Assembly: GCF_001298265.1 (NCBI RefSeq)
Contig: NZ_LGSZ01000040.1
Coordinates: 248,001 to 312,000, forward strand
Origin: Allobosea vaviloviae
GTDB lineage: Bacteria > Pseudomonadota > Alphaproteobacteria > Rhizobiales > Beijerinckiaceae
Direction: 5' to 3'
Length of the DNA: 64,000 nt
Shown here one piece after another: positions 34,849 through 44,897 of the stretch (position 1 is its first letter; the number at the start of each line of letters is the position of its first letter). Below the pieces are notes generated by a model that had not been told where the DNA came from, did no database searches, and saw only the letters and a program-made list of their open reading frames with translations. The translations under genes were made by a program, and so were the position numbers.

Positions 34849-34934
34849 CGTCATTGCGAGGAGCACAGCGACGACGCAATCCAGGGGCCGCCGAGCGAGA
34901 CCGTCTGGATCGCGTCGCTACGCTCGCAATGACG
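34849..34934. repeat. Intergenic palindromic repeat, family C
   Basis: An 86-base unit begins CGTCATTGCGAGGAGC and ends with its complement GCTCGCAATGACG, with inner arms (GCAATCCA near the start and TGGATCGCG near the end). This is the widely scattered palindromic repeat known from many proteobacterial intergenic regions. It lies between convergent genes and may fold as a terminator. Confidence 0.8.
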
Positions 34935-34937
34935 CCG

Positions 34938-36437
34938 TCAGTCTTCCGCCGCCTTGAATTTGTTCAGCCCCTTCATCGCGAAGGGAGCGACCAGCGCGAT
35001 GAAGGCCAGACCCAGCAGCGTCGCCGAGATCGGGTTTTCCAGCAGGATCATCGGGTCGCCGAGGCTGATCTGGAGAGCCCGGCGCAGCTGCGCCTCGGCC
35101 ATCGGCCCCAGGATCAGCCCGACCACCATCGGCGCGACCGGATAGTCGTAGCGCCGCATCAGATAGCCGAGATAGCCGAAGACGAAGAGCATGCCGAGTT
35201 CGACCGGCGAGGCGTTGACGGCGACCGTGCCCATCGTCGCGAAGACCAGGATGCCGGCATAGAGCCAGGGCTGCGGGATCGCCAGCAGCCGGACCCAGAT
35301 GCCGATCAGCGGCAGGTTGATGATCACCAGCATGACGTTGGCGATGAACAGCGAGGCGATCAGGCCCCAGACCAGATCGGGCTTCTCGGCAAACAGCAGC
35401 GGCCCCGGGTTGAGCCCGTATTGCTGGAAACCGGCCAGCATGATCGCCGCCGTCGCCGAGGTCGGCAGGCCCAGCGTCAGGAGCGGCACCAGCGTGCCGG
35501 CCGCCGAGGCGTTGTTGGCAGCCTCGGGCCCCGCCACGCCCTCGATCGCGCCCTTGCCGAACTCGTCGGGATATTTGCAAAGCCGCTTTTCGGTCGAATA
35601 CGACAGGAAGGTCGGCACCTCGGCGCCGCCGGCAGGCAATGCGCCGATCGGGAAGCCGAAGGCGGTGCCACGCAGCCAGGGCGCCCAGGAGCGCTTCCAG
35701 TCTTGCCTGGTCATCCAGAGCGAGCCCCTGATCGGGATGATCTCCTCGGGATCGCGGAAGCGCTTGCTGGCGACATAGAGTGCCTCGCCGACCGCAAACA
35801 GTCCGACCGCCAGCGTCGTCACCTCGACGCCGTTCAAAAGGTCGGGCACGCCGAAGGTCAGGCGCGCCTGGCCGGTGAGCTTGTCGATGCCGATCAGCCC
35901 GAGCGTGATGCCCAGGAACAGGCTGGTGAGACCGCGCAGCGGCGAATCGCCGAAGGTCGCCGAGACGGTGACGAAGGCGACGATCATCAGGGCGAAATAG
36001 TCCCACGGCCCGAACTTGACCGCGATTTCGACCAGCCAGGGCGCGAGGAACGCGAGCCCGAGCGTCGCAATCGTGCCGGCGACGAAGGAGCCGATGGCGG
36101 ATGTCGCCAGGGCCGGCCCGCCGCGACCGGCCTTGGCCATCTTGGAGCCTTCGAGCGCAGTTGCCAGCGAGGCGCTTTCACCGGGCGCGTTCAGCAGGAT
36201 CGCAGTCGTCGATCCGCCATACATGCCGCCGTAATAGATGCCGGCGAACATGATGATCGAGCCGGCCGGGTCGAGCTTGAAAGTGACCGGCAGCAGCAGC
36301 GCGACCGTCAGCGCCGGGCCGATGCCGGGCAGCACGCCAACGGCGGTCCCGAGAAAGACGCCGACCAGGCAGAACAGCAGTTTCGAGGGCTCAAGCGCGA
36401 CGCTGAAGCCGTTGAGGAGTGCGACGGTGGTTTCCAT
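34938..36437 (-). CDS. tctA: Tripartite tricarboxylate transporter, large membrane subunit
   Basis: The 499-residue protein has the TctA signatures [21 protein letters not shown] and [22 protein letters not shown], with eleven to twelve helices. Start ATG 36437 follows tctB by 11 bases. It forms the sodium- or proton-driven channel of a transporter fed by TctC. The substrate class is carboxylates. Confidence 0.93.
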   Translation of the reverse strand: METTVALLNGFSVALEPSKLLFCLVGVFLGTAVGVLPGIGPALTVALLLPVTFKLDPAGSIIMFAGIYYGGMYGGSTTAILLNAPGESASLATALEGSKMAKAGRGGPALATSAIGSFVAGTIATLGLAFLAPWLVEIAVKFGPWDYFALMIVAFVTVSATFGDSPLRGLTSLFLGITLGLIGIDKLTGQARLTFGVPDLLNGVEVTTLAVGLFAVGEALYVASKRFRDPEEIIPIRGSLWMTRQDWKRSWAPWLRGTAFGFPIGALPAGGAEVPTFLSYSTEKRLCKYPDEFGKGAIEGVAGPEAANNASAAGTLVPLLTLGLPTSATAAIMLAGFQQYGLNPGPLLFAEKPDLVWGLIASLFIANVMLVIINLPLIGIWVRLLAIPQPWLYAGILVFATMGTVAVNASPVELGMLFVFGYLGYLMRRYDYPVAPMVVGLILGPMAEAQLRRALQISLGDPMILLENPISATLLGLAFIALVAPFAMKGLNKFKAAED

Positions 36438-36448
36438 GGGGCCGCTCC

Positions 36449-36928
36449 TCAGATGAACAGGCGTTCGAGCGGCCCCGCCGGGAGCAGCAGCGTCAGAAGC
36501 TTGGCGAAGACGAGGAAGATCACGAGCCCGAGCACGAAGCCGATGAGCGCGTCGACCAGCAAGGCTCGGCGGCCGAAGCCGCGTGCCGTGCAGGCAAACA
36601 CGATCGTGATGGCGATGACGAAACCGCCGCCCAGCGCGATGCACGCGATCAGCGCGACAAGTCCCGCCACGATCCAGAGCAGCGCGCCGCTATCGGCGGC
36701 GTCGGGCTTCGGCAGCCCCCCGCGAAAGGCGACGAAGAAATGCGCCAGCCCGAGCGCAACCAGGCCGGTACAGACGACATAGGGCATGGCGGTCGGGCCG
36801 ATGCCGTAATTCGAGACGATGGTCTGCTGCGAGGCATCGTAACCGACGAAGGCGGCCACGATCAGCAGAAGCACGCCGACGATCAGGGCTGGCCGATCGG
36901 CACCTTGTGTCAGTTTTTCATTCGTCAT
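36449..36928 (-). CDS. tctB: Tripartite tricarboxylate transporter, small membrane subunit
   Basis: The 159-residue protein has four membrane helices and the TctB layout ([38 protein letters not shown]). It pairs with TctA in the membrane. It lies 109 bases after tctC, with a hairpin terminator between them. Confidence 0.88.
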   Translation of the reverse strand: MTNEKLTQGADRPALIVGVLLLIVAAFVGYDASQQTIVSNYGIGPTAMPYVVCTGLVALGLAHFFVAFRGGLPKPDAADSGALLWIVAGLVALIACIALGGGFVIAITIVFACTARGFGRRALLVDALIGFVLGLVIFLVFAKLLTLLLPAGPLERLFI

Positions 36929-36985
36929 GGCGATTCCGGGGCGCGGCGGCGTGGTTGGCGTAGCGAAGAGAATGTCTTGAGGCGA

Positions 36986-37015
36986 GAAAAGGGGCCGGTC
37001 GCCCGGCCCCTTTTC
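36986..37015 (-). terminator. Hairpin between tctC and tctB
   Basis: GAAAAGGGGCCGG (36986-36998) pairs perfectly with CCGGCCCCTTTTC (37003-37015) around a four-base loop. On the minus strand the stem ends in TTTT, as expected of an intrinsic or partial terminator. Placed after the binding protein gene, it would let tctC be made in excess over tctBA. Confidence 0.8.
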
Positions 37016-37037
37016 CGCTTTGGCGATGATGCCTGGC

Positions 37038-38000
37038 TTACTTCACCAGCCCGACATCGTGCATGACCTTGCCGACACGCTCGATCTCGGCCTTCAGGAA
37101 GGCGGCGAATTCGGCGCCGCCGAGATAGGCGTCGTCCCAGCCCCGCGCTTTCAGAATGTCGGTCCATTCTTTCGTCTTGACGAGCTTCGCGACAGCCTCC
37201 TGCAGGACCTTCTCCTGATCGGCGGACAGGCCCGGAGGGGCAACGACCGAACGCCAGTTCAGGAGTTCGAGATCGATGCCCTGTTCCTTGAGCGTCGGCG
37301 CATCCGGCGCATTCGCCAGGCGCTTGGGCGAAGACACGGCCAGAACACGCAGCTTGCCGGCCTTGATCTGGCCCTCGAACTCGCCATAGCCGGAGATGCC
37401 GGCCGTGACACGCCCGCCGAGCATCGCCGCCAGGGCCTCGCCGCCGCCCGAGAAGGGGATGTAGTTGATCTTCTTGGCGTCTGCGCCGACCGCCTGCGCG
37501 AACATCGCCGCGAGGATATGGTCCGTGCCGCCGGCCGAACCGCCGGCCCAGGTCACCTTGGCGGGGTCCGCCTTGAGGCGGTCGGCCAGGTCCTTCGCAG
37601 TTTTCAGCGGCGAGTCCGTCGGCACGACGATGACCTCCGCCTCAGCCGTCAGTCGCGCGATTGGCGTCACCTGCGTCAGGTTCACCGGCGACTTGTTGAG
37701 CAGGATCGCGCCGACCATGACGAAGCCGTTGACCATCAGCTGCGAGCCGTCGCCCTTGGCGTTGATCAATTGAGACAGGCCAATCGTGCCGCCGGCGCCG
37801 GTGACATTGTTGACCTGCGCGCTCTTGGCGATGCCCGACGCCATCAGCGCCTGTTGCATCGAGCGTGCGGTGCCGTCCCAACCGCCGCCGGGCGAGGCTG
37901 GGGCCATGATCTTCAGCTCGAGCTGGGCGAAGGCGGCAGTCGAGAGGCCGACGACGGCGACCGCCGCGATGGCGCCGCGCTTCAGAAGGGATGTAAGCAT
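37038..38000 (-). CDS. tctC: Tripartite tricarboxylate transporter substrate-binding protein
   Basis: The 320-residue protein has a signal peptide ending in AFA and matches the TctC/Bug family ([60 protein letters not shown]). It binds a carboxylate in the periplasm. ATG 38000 has GGAGGAAACC upstream. It is the first gene of tctCBA. Confidence 0.92.
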   Translation of the reverse strand: MLTSLLKRGAIAAVAVVGLSTAAFAQLELKIMAPASPGGGWDGTARSMQQALMASGIAKSAQVNNVTGAGGTIGLSQLINAKGDGSQLMVNGFVMVGAILLNKSPVNLTQVTPIARLTAEAEVIVVPTDSPLKTAKDLADRLKADPAKVTWAGGSAGGTDHILAAMFAQAVGADAKKINYIPFSGGGEALAAMLGGRVTAGISGYGEFEGQIKAGKLRVLAVSSPKRLANAPDAPTLKEQGIDLELLNWRSVVAPPGLSADQEKVLQEAVAKLVKTKEWTDILKARGWDDAYLGGAEFAAFLKAEIERVGKVMHDVGLVK

Positions 38001-38128
38001 ATGGTTTCCTCCGGCGCGGCTTCCCCGCGCGTTCTTGTAAAGGCGTCCAGCTTGCCACTGCGGGCACAGCGCTTGGATGTCAATTGCGCCTGATTGCGCA
38101 ATCATGAGTCAAGAGATTTCGCGAGACG

Positions 38129-38193
38129 CGACCAGCTCCGTCTGGTCGAAGCCCACTGGCAGTCCCTCCCGCCATGGCGTAATCGCTACGCCA
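38129..38193. promoter_or_regulatory. Two palindromes between tctC and gor
   Basis: CGACCAG (38129-38135) and CTGGTCG (38142-38148) form a 7-bp inverted repeat with a 6-base spacer. TGGCGTA (38175-38181) and TACGCCA (38187-38193) form a second with a 5-base spacer. They lie in the divergent region between the two genes and may be operators. The bound protein is unknown. Confidence 0.4.
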
Positions 38194-38242
38194 CCGGCGG
38201 GCTGCAGCGCCACGTCGGCTGCTCGAAGCTTTAGAGGATGCC

Positions 38243-39610
38243 ATGGCTGAATTCGACGTCGATCTCTTCGTCATCGGGGCTGGCTCCGGTGGCACCCGCG
38301 CGGCGCGCATCGCGTCCGGCCACGGCGCCCGTGTCATGATCGCGGAGGAGGACCGTATCGGCGGCACCTGCGTGATCCGCGGCTGCGTGCCCAAGAAGCT
38401 TTTCGTCTATGCCAGCCGCTTCGCCGAGGACATCGAGGATGCCGCCGGTTTCGGCTGGACGGTTGCAAAGCCGAGCTTCGACTGGCCGACCCTTCGTGAT
38501 GCTGTCGCCAATGAAGTGACGCGGCTGTCGGGCCTCTATCGCAAGGGGCTCGACGGGGCCGGCGTCGCGATCCGCGAGGAGCGCGCAACGGTCGTCGATG
38601 CCAATACGGTTCGCCTGTCAAAAAGCGGCGAGACGATCCGCGCGCGGCATATCCTGGTGGCGACCGGCGGCTGGCCTGCCTTCGATCCCCCGATCCCGGG
38701 CGGCGACCTCGGCATCTCCTCCAACGAGATCTTCCATCTGCCGACGCTGCCCAAGCGCATGCTCGTCGTCGGCGGCGGCTATATCGCACTGGAATTCGCC
38801 AGCCTGTTCGTGCGCCTCGGTGTCGAGGTCACGGTCCTGCATCGCGGCGACAACATCCTGCGCGGCTTCGACGAGGACATCCGCACGAGGCTGCGCGATG
38901 CGCTCGAACGTGCAGGCATCCATTTCCGCCTCGGCTGCACCGTCGAGCGTATCGAGCTTCTGGCGGATGGTTCGCGCCGGGCTCATTGCGCAAAAGGGGC
39001 GCCGATCGATGCCGACGTCGTGCTGGTCGCGACCGGCCGACGCCCCAAAACGGTGGGCCTTGGTCTCGCCGAGGCCGGCGTCGAACTGGGGCCGCTTGGT
39101 GAGGTCGTCGTCGACGCGAACTCCGCCAGCAACGTGCCCTCGATCCATGCGGTGGGCGACGTCACCAACCGCATCAGCCTGACGCCCGTGGCGATCCGGG
39201 AGGGGCATGCCTTCGCGGACACGGTTTTCGGCGGCAAGCCCTGGCAGATGAACCATGCGACCGTCGCCTCGGCTGTCTTCACCACGCCCGAGATCGGCAC
39301 GGTCGGGTTGTCGGAGGTGCAGGCGGCGTCAACGGGCCACGAACTGCGCATCTTCGAATCCGCCTTCCGACCGATGAAGGCGACGATCTCGGGCCGGGCG
39401 GAGCGCATCTATATGAAGCTCGTCGTCGACGCGAAGACGGACAAGGTGCTGGGCGTCCACGTCCTTGGCCATGATGCAGGCGAGATCATCCAGGCAGTCG
39501 CGATCGCCGTGACAATGGGCGCGACCAAGGCCGATTTCGACCGCACCATCGCACTGCATCCCAGCGCTGCGGAAGAGCTGGTGACGATGCGGACGCCGCG
39601 GGCGGGGTAG
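38243..39610 (+). CDS. gor: Glutathione-disulfide reductase
   Basis: The 455-residue flavoprotein has the FAD motif GAGSGGTRAAR, the redox disulfide GGTCVIRGCVPKK, the NADPH motif VVGGGYIALEFA with nearby arginine (HRGDNIL) and the C-terminal histidine-glutamate pair HPSAAEE. It reduces oxidised glutathione with NADPH. The length is normal. Confidence 0.92.
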   Translation: MAEFDVDLFVIGAGSGGTRAARIASGHGARVMIAEEDRIGGTCVIRGCVPKKLFVYASRFAEDIEDAAGFGWTVAKPSFDWPTLRDAVANEVTRLSGLYRKGLDGAGVAIREERATVVDANTVRLSKSGETIRARHILVATGGWPAFDPPIPGGDLGISSNEIFHLPTLPKRMLVVGGGYIALEFASLFVRLGVEVTVLHRGDNILRGFDEDIRTRLRDALERAGIHFRLGCTVERIELLADGSRRAHCAKGAPIDADVVLVATGRRPKTVGLGLAEAGVELGPLGEVVVDANSASNVPSIHAVGDVTNRISLTPVAIREGHAFADTVFGGKPWQMNHATVASAVFTTPEIGTVGLSEVQAASTGHELRIFESAFRPMKATISGRAERIYMKLVVDAKTDKVLGVHVLGHDAGEIIQAVAIAVTMGATKADFDRTIALHPSAAEELVTMRTPRAG

Positions 39611-39644
39611 GGCCGGACGATTGCGTCAAGGCCCTGTCGAGCGT

Positions 39645-39675
39645 ATTCTAGAACCGGCAGAAGCCATTCTAGAAC
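39645..39675. promoter_or_regulatory. Tandem palindromes upstream of vapB
   Basis: ATTCTAGAAC occurs twice, at 39645-39654 and 39666-39675, each containing the palindrome TTCTAGAA. The copies are 21 bases apart, two helix turns, and end 12 bases before the vapB start. This fits operators for autoregulation by the VapBC complex. Confidence 0.7.
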
Positions 39676-39687
39676 GAGGTGCTTTCG

Positions 39688-39936
39688 ATGGGCATCAGCA
39701 TCAAGAACGACGAGGTCGAGGCGCTGGCCCGCAAGCTCGCCAGCAAACACGGCAAGGGTTTGACGGAGATCGTCCACGAAGCGCTTCGCGAAAAGGCCGA
39801 GCGCGAGGCTGCCGAGCCGACGCTGTGGGAGAAGCTCGCGCCACTACGGGCGAGAGTCGCCGCTATGCCGAGCAGGGGGCCGGTCCCGGATCGCGCGTTC
39901 TATGACGAACTGAACGGAGAGGACGAGCGGCGGTGA
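39688..39936 (+). CDS. vapB: VapB-type antitoxin
   Basis: The 82-residue protein begins MGISIKNDEVEALARKLASK, the form of VapB antitoxins of the transcription-factor type (pfam PSK_trans_fac), with a C-terminal toxin-binding tail (VPDRAFYDELNGEDE). ATG 39688 has GAGGTG upstream. Its stop overlaps the toxin start as GTGA. Confidence 0.85.
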   Translation: MGISIKNDEVEALARKLASKHGKGLTEIVHEALREKAEREAAEPTLWEKLAPLRARVAAMPSRGPVPDRAFYDELNGEDERR

Positions 39937-40334
39937 TCGTCGTCGACGCGTCGGCTATCGTGTCGGTGCTGGCCGAGGAACCGGACGCTGAAGCGTTGGC
40001 TTCGCGCCTGTCCTCCGATGCGGATCGTTCAATCTCGACCGTCTCGATGTGGGAGGCGGCGTGTGCAATCGCGCGCTGGAAGGACTGTTCGCGTTCTGAT
40101 GGGCTGGCAATCGTCGAAGAGTTCATGGAGTCCGCCAGCATCGGGCCCGTCGCCCCCGACATCGCGATCACCGCGCTCGCGATCAACGCATCAGAGCGCT
40201 ACGGCATGGGCGGCGGCAGGCCGGGCATCCTGAACCTAGGCGATTGCTTCTCCTACGCGACCGCCAGGCACCTCAGGGCAGCGTTGCTGTTCAAGGGCGA
40301 CGACTTCGGTCGCACCGACATCAAAGTGGCTTGA
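39933..40334 (+). CDS. vapC: VapC PIN-domain ribonuclease toxin
   Basis: The 133-residue PIN protein has acidic residues in MIVVDASAIVSVL (D5), SMWEAACAI, and LNLGDCFSYATA. VapC toxins cut tRNA or rRNA when free of VapB. The start GTG 39933 overlaps vapB. All expected acidic residues are present, so it should be active. Confidence 0.87.
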   Translation: MIVVDASAIVSVLAEEPDAEALASRLSSDADRSISTVSMWEAACAIARWKDCSRSDGLAIVEEFMESASIGPVAPDIAITALAINASERYGMGGGRPGILNLGDCFSYATARHLRAALLFKGDDFGRTDIKVA

Positions 40335-40363
40335 GCGCCCGGCGACGCCCGCCGACTTTGATT

Positions 40364-40470
40364 GATTCAAAATCGAAACGCGTTGAATCGCCGACGCAGG
40401 TCGTTGAACCGCTGTCTCAACCACCGGAATCGATTCGTAAGCCGATGGCCGCAGACGCCTGAAACGATTC
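40364..40470. promoter_or_regulatory. Cluster of five GANTC sites before the DAHP synthase gene
   Basis: GATTC at 40364, GAATC at 40385, GAATC at 40427, GATTC at 40432 and GATTC at 40466 lie within 107 bases. GANTC is the target of the CcrM methylase of alphaproteobacteria. An inverted repeat GATTCAA (40364-40370) and TTGAATC (40383-40389) uses two of the sites. This region may carry a methylation-sensitive promoter. Confidence 0.4.
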
Positions 40471-40612
40471 AGCTTTTGCTAACCATGACGCAGTTCGGCC
40501 CGGCGTGTGACGCCTGATCGGCACGGTGGCCTTCGCTGCGTCATGGGTGTATAGGCCCGCCTTCGCGCTTCAAAGAGGTTAACCGGCGCGGATTGATGTC
40601 AGGAGCAGGACC

Positions 40613-41998
40613 ATGTCGGAGCGTTGGACGCCCGAGAGCTGGAGGGCAAAGCCCGTCCAGCAGATCCCGGATTATCCGGACCAGGCAGCCCTGAGGGCGG
40701 TCGAGCAGCAGCTCGCCGGCTTTCCGCCGCTCGTTTTTGCGGGTGAGGCGCGCAAGCTGAAGAAGGCGCTCGCGAAAGTCGCAAGCGGCGAGGCCTTCCT
40801 GCTCCAGGGCGGAGACTGTGCCGAGAGCTTCGGCGAGCACTCGGCCGACAACATCCGCGATTTCTTCCGGCTCTTCCTGCAGATGGCGGTGGTGCTGACT
40901 TTTGCCGGCGGTTCGCCCGTGGTGAAGGTCGGGCGCATCGCCGGCCAGTTCGCCAAGCCGCGCTCGGCTCCCACCGAGACGATCGGTGGCATCGAGCTGC
41001 CGAGCTACAAGGGCGACATCGTCAACGACAACGCCTTCACGCCCGAGGCGCGCATCCCTGATCCGCGCCGCCAGATCGAGGCCTACCGGCAGTCGGCGGC
41101 GACGCTGAACCTGATCCGCGCCTTCGCGACCGGCGGCTACGCCAATCTCGACAACGCGCATCGCTGGATGCTGGGCTTCGTCAAGGATGCGCCGGCCTCC
41201 TCGAAATACAACGAGGTCGCCGAGCGCATCACCGAGGCGCTCGACTTCATGCGCGCCATCGGCATCGATCCCGAGACGCATCCCGAGATGCGTACGACGG
41301 ATTTCTACACCAGCCACGAGGCGCTGCTGCTCGGCTACGAGCAGGCGATGACGCGCACGGATTCGACCACGGGCGAGTATTACGACACCTCCGGCCACAT
41401 GCTCTGGATCGGTGATCGGACGCGCCAGCTCGACCATGCTCATGTCGAGTTCTTCCGCGGCATCAGGAACCCGATCGGCCTGAAATGCGGCCCCTCGACC
41501 ACGGTCGACGGCCTGCTCAAGCTGATCGAGGTGCTCGATCCGCAAAACCAGCCGGGGCGCCTGACGCTGATCGCCCGCTTCGGCGCTGAGAAGGTGTTCG
41601 ACAACCTGCCGGCGCTGGTGCGCGCCACCAAGCGCGAAGGCCGGAATGTCGTCTGGTCCTGCGACCCGATGCACGGCAACACGGTCAAGGCGGCGAGCGG
41701 CTACAAGACAAGGCCGTTCGACCTGATCATGACCGAGGTGAAGAACTTCTTCGCCGTCCACCAGGCCGAAGGCACCCATGCCGGCGGCCTGCATCTGGAG
41801 ATGACCGGCAAGAACGTCACCGAATGCACCGGCGGCGCGCGCGGCATGACGGATGCGGATCTGAACGACCGCTACCACACGGTCTGCGACCCGCGCCTCA
41901 ACGCCGAGCAGGCGCTGGAACTCGCCTTCCTCGTCGCTGAACTGGTCAAGCGCGAGCGCTCGGGCCGGGCGCGGCCGGAGGTCGAGGCGGCGGAGTAA
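40613..41998 (+). CDS. aroG: 3-deoxy-7-phosphoheptulonate synthase, class II
   Basis: The 461-residue protein matches plant-type (class II) DAHP synthases: [26 protein letters not shown] and [12 protein letters not shown]. It joins phosphoenolpyruvate and erythrose 4-phosphate, the first step of aromatic amino acid synthesis. ATG 40613 has AGGAGC upstream. A terminator follows the stop. Confidence 0.94.
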   Translation: MSERWTPESWRAKPVQQIPDYPDQAALRAVEQQLAGFPPLVFAGEARKLKKALAKVASGEAFLLQGGDCAESFGEHSADNIRDFFRLFLQMAVVLTFAGGSPVVKVGRIAGQFAKPRSAPTETIGGIELPSYKGDIVNDNAFTPEARIPDPRRQIEAYRQSAATLNLIRAFATGGYANLDNAHRWMLGFVKDAPASSKYNEVAERITEALDFMRAIGIDPETHPEMRTTDFYTSHEALLLGYEQAMTRTDSTTGEYYDTSGHMLWIGDRTRQLDHAHVEFFRGIRNPIGLKCGPSTTVDGLLKLIEVLDPQNQPGRLTLIARFGAEKVFDNLPALVRATKREGRNVVWSCDPMHGNTVKAASGYKTRPFDLIMTEVKNFFAVHQAEGTHAGGLHLEMTGKNVTECTGGARGMTDADLNDRYHTVCDPRLNAEQALELAFLVAELVKRERSGRARPEVEAAE

Positions 41999-42026
41999 GC
42001 TCTGCCCCCGTGCTGCTATCAATAAG

Positions 42027-42054
42027 AAAGCCGGGGCGATTGCCCCGGCTTTTT
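42027..42054. terminator. Bidirectional terminator between DAHP synthase and barrel genes
   Basis: AAAGCCGGGGC (42027-42037) pairs with GCCCCGGCTTT (42042-42052) around GATT and continues into T's on the plus strand, with TTTC on the minus strand. It can stop both convergent genes. Confidence 0.9.
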
Positions 42055-42073
42055 CATGTCCAGACGGTAGCTG

Positions 42074-42967
42074 TCAGAACTTCAGACCGGCCGCGACACG
42101 CGCCGTATTGACCGTGGTCGATGTTCCCTCGACATCGGCAAAGCGGATGATCTGGTACTCCGCGCGCAGGAACAGGTTGTCCGTCAGCGCCATGTCGACG
42201 CCGAGGCCAGCCGAGAGACCGAAGCCGTAGACATTCTGCTTGGTCTCGCCGACCCGCAGCGGATAGCCTGCCGCCACGACGTTGTTCTGGATCGCGCCGG
42301 TGACAGGGTCGACGCGGGAGAAGCGCCAGGTCGCGTCGATTGTCGAGACCGTGTTGAAGCGCCCGACGGCCCCGCCGACCGTCGCGAACGGCATGATCCG
42401 GCCATAGGCCCATCCCATCCGGATGCGTGCCGTGCCGTAGTCCAATAGTTCGGCGCCTTGCCGCGTCGTCAGCGAAAAGTCATTGACCGTGCCGTCCGAG
42501 GTGGTGAAGCGCCGGCCGATAAAATCGCTGACGAGATATTCGTGATTGGCGCGGGTGTAGTCGACCTCAAGGCCGAGAATGGCGTCGCCGAACGCGAAAT
42601 TATAACCTGTGAAACCAAAGAAGGTTGATCCGCTGTCGCGCTTGGAGGGCAGGTTGGCGACCAGCGACCCCATATTGACCTCGCTGCCGAGCGTCGTGTT
42701 GCGGAAGGCAAAATTCGCCAGATCTTGCAGGCCGTTGCCCGGCTTGAACGTCGTGGCCGAGACGCCAGCGCCGCCGCCGACATAGAAGCCTGACCATTTC
42801 GTATTGCTGTCGAATTCCGGCGCGGGCGGCGCTTCGTCGATCTGCGAGCCGCGCAGGACCGGGTAGTCGGCGGCATGCGAGGCCGTCGCTGCGCCCAGGA
42901 TGCAGGCCATGAGCGTGCAGGCGGCGAAGGGGACTCGGCTCATCGTGGTGATCTGGCGGGTACGCAT
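42074..42967 (-). CDS. Outer-membrane beta-barrel protein
   Basis: The 297-residue protein has a signal peptide ending ASHAADYPVLRG, alternating strands (KWSGFYVGGGAGVS, YGFGLSAGLGVDMAL) and a terminal phenylalanine (VAAGLKF), as in Omp25/Omp31-like barrels. The start is ATG 42967 with GGAGAAG upstream. Such proteins are abundant in the outer membrane of Hyphomicrobiales. The exact role is unknown. Confidence 0.85.
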   Translation of the reverse strand: MRTRQITTMSRVPFAACTLMACILGAATASHAADYPVLRGSQIDEAPPAPEFDSNTKWSGFYVGGGAGVSATTFKPGNGLQDLANFAFRNTTLGSEVNMGSLVANLPSKRDSGSTFFGFTGYNFAFGDAILGLEVDYTRANHEYLVSDFIGRRFTTSDGTVNDFSLTTRQGAELLDYGTARIRMGWAYGRIMPFATVGGAVGRFNTVSTIDATWRFSRVDPVTGAIQNNVVAAGYPLRVGETKQNVYGFGLSAGLGVDMALTDNLFLRAEYQIIRFADVEGTSTTVNTARVAAGLKF

Positions 42968-43128
42968 GATCGCTTCTCCGAACGGCGGCCGGCAATCGTG
43001 CAAGAGCGGCTCGTAAGCGATTCATGCGCGATTAACCCTAACGTCGGGTTAAGCGCCGGCCGTCATCTGCATGCTTGGCCGTCGTTGGCTCCGTTGCCCG
43101 GTCGGGCCGGTCGCGCTACAGCCCAACC

Positions 43129-44868
43129 ATGACCGCGACCTCCTTCCGTCTCGCGCTTGCGCAATCCAACCCGACCGTCGGCGATGTCGCGGGCAACGCT
43201 GATCGTGTACGCGCGTTCAGGCGCAGGGCCGGGGAGGCCGGCGCCGACCTCGTCATGGTCCCCGAGCTCTTCCTCTGCGGCTACCCGCCAGAGGATCTCG
43301 TCCTGAAGCCGGCCTTCCAGGACGCCTGCCGCAAGGCCTGCGAGGCTCTGGCGCGCGAAACCGGCGATGGCGGCCCCGCCGTCCTGCTCGGCCTGCCCTG
43401 GGTCGAGGGCGGCAAGCTCTACAACGCCTGTGCGCTGCTCGATGGCGGGGTGATCCAGGCGGTACGCTTCAAGGTGGCGCTGCCCGATTACGGCGTCTTC
43501 GACGAGGCGCGCTTGTTCTCAGCCGGTCCGCTGCCCGGCCCGGTGCTGTTTCGCGACGCTGTCCGCCTCGGCTTGCCGATCTGCGAGGACATCTGGAGCG
43601 AGGAGGTCGCCGAGTGCCTGGCCGAGACCGGCGCCGAGATCCTGCTCTCGCCCAATGGCTCGCCCTTCCGGCGCGGCATCAGTGACGAGCGCATGAATGT
43701 CGCGGTGGCGCGCGTGGTCGAGACCGGCCTGCCTCTGGTCTACCTCAACCAGGTCGGCGGCCAGGATGAGCTCGTCTTCGACGGCGCCTCCTTCGTGCTC
43801 GACGCAAACCGCAACCTGACGCAGCAGCTCCCGGCCTTCCGCGAGGCGATGGTCATGACCGACTGGCTGCGCGAGGCGGGCCGCTGGCGCTGCCTGCCGG
43901 GCGAAATCGCAGCGATCGAGACCGGCGACGAGGCCGACTATGCCGCCTGCGTGCTGGGCTTGCGCGATTATGTCGACAAGATCGGCTTCCCCGGCGTCGT
44001 GCTCGGCCTGTCCGGCGGCATCGACTCCGCGCTCTGCGCCGCCATCGCCGTCGATGCGCTGGGCGCCGACCGCGTCACCTGCGTGATGATGCCCTCGCGC
44101 TTCACAGCTCCGCAGAGTCTCGCAGATGCGCAGGCCTGCGCGCAGGCGCTCGGTGTCCGCTACGAGACCATCCCGATCGCTGGCACGGTCGAGGCTTATC
44201 GATCTGCTCTGGCGGGCCTGTTCGCTGGCCGCGCCCCCGGCGTCACGCAGGAAAACCTGCAGAGCCGCACTCGCGGCACGCTGCTGATGGCGCTCTCCAA
44301 CACATTCGGCTGGATGCTGGTGACGACCGGCAACAAGTCGGAGATGTCCTGTGGCTATGCCACGCTCTACGGCGACATGAATGGCGGCTTCAATCCGATC
44401 AAGGACCTCTACAAGACCGACGTCTTTCGCCTCGCCGCCCTGCGCAACCGCTGGAAGCCGGACGGCGCCCGAGGCCCGGACGGCATCGTCATCCCCGAGG
44501 CGATCCTGATCCGGCCGCCCAGCGCCGAACTGCGCGAGGACCAGACCGATCAGGACTCGTTGCCGCCCTATGAGGTGCTCGACGCCATCCTGATCGCCCT
44601 GATCGAGCGCGAAGAGCGCGTCGCCGACATCATCGCGGCAGGGCATGATCGCGATACGGTTCTGGCCGTCGAGCGCCTGCTGCACCGCGCCGAATACAAG
44701 CGCCGCCAGGCTGCGCCGGGCGTGAAGATCACCCGCCGCAACCTCGGCCGCGACCGGCGCTATCCGATCGTCAATGCCTTCTCCGATACGGGCGAGGCGG
44801 CCCATGCGCCCGATCCTGCACTGGTCAGGGGCGTCGGCCGGGCGGGCGGCGAAAGCTTCGATTTCTGA
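43129..44868 (+). CDS. nadE: Glutamine-dependent NAD+ synthase
   Basis: The 579-residue protein joins an N-terminal nitrilase-type glutaminase (E in PELFLCGYP, K in VALPDYGVF region, C in LPICEDIW) to an NAD synthase domain with P-loop GLSGGIDSAL and STGNKSE-like VTTGNKSEM. It amidates nicotinic acid adenine dinucleotide. ATG 43129 is the start. Confidence 0.94.
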   Translation: MTATSFRLALAQSNPTVGDVAGNADRVRAFRRRAGEAGADLVMVPELFLCGYPPEDLVLKPAFQDACRKACEALARETGDGGPAVLLGLPWVEGGKLYNACALLDGGVIQAVRFKVALPDYGVFDEARLFSAGPLPGPVLFRDAVRLGLPICEDIWSEEVAECLAETGAEILLSPNGSPFRRGISDERMNVAVARVVETGLPLVYLNQVGGQDELVFDGASFVLDANRNLTQQLPAFREAMVMTDWLREAGRWRCLPGEIAAIETGDEADYAACVLGLRDYVDKIGFPGVVLGLSGGIDSALCAAIAVDALGADRVTCVMMPSRFTAPQSLADAQACAQALGVRYETIPIAGTVEAYRSALAGLFAGRAPGVTQENLQSRTRGTLLMALSNTFGWMLVTTGNKSEMSCGYATLYGDMNGGFNPIKDLYKTDVFRLAALRNRWKPDGARGPDGIVIPEAILIRPPSAELREDQTDQDSLPPYEVLDAILIALIEREERVADIIAAGHDRDTVLAVERLLHRAEYKRRQAAPGVKITRRNLGRDRRYPIVNAFSDTGEAAHAPDPALVRGVGRAGGESFDF

Positions 44869-44897
44869 CGGGGCGCCTCGTCGGGCTCCGTCGCCGC

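Noticed and set aside
40459..40472. CTGAA-N4-TTCAG before CTTTT as a vapC terminator
   Set aside because: The stem is only five base pairs and AT-rich; too weak to call.
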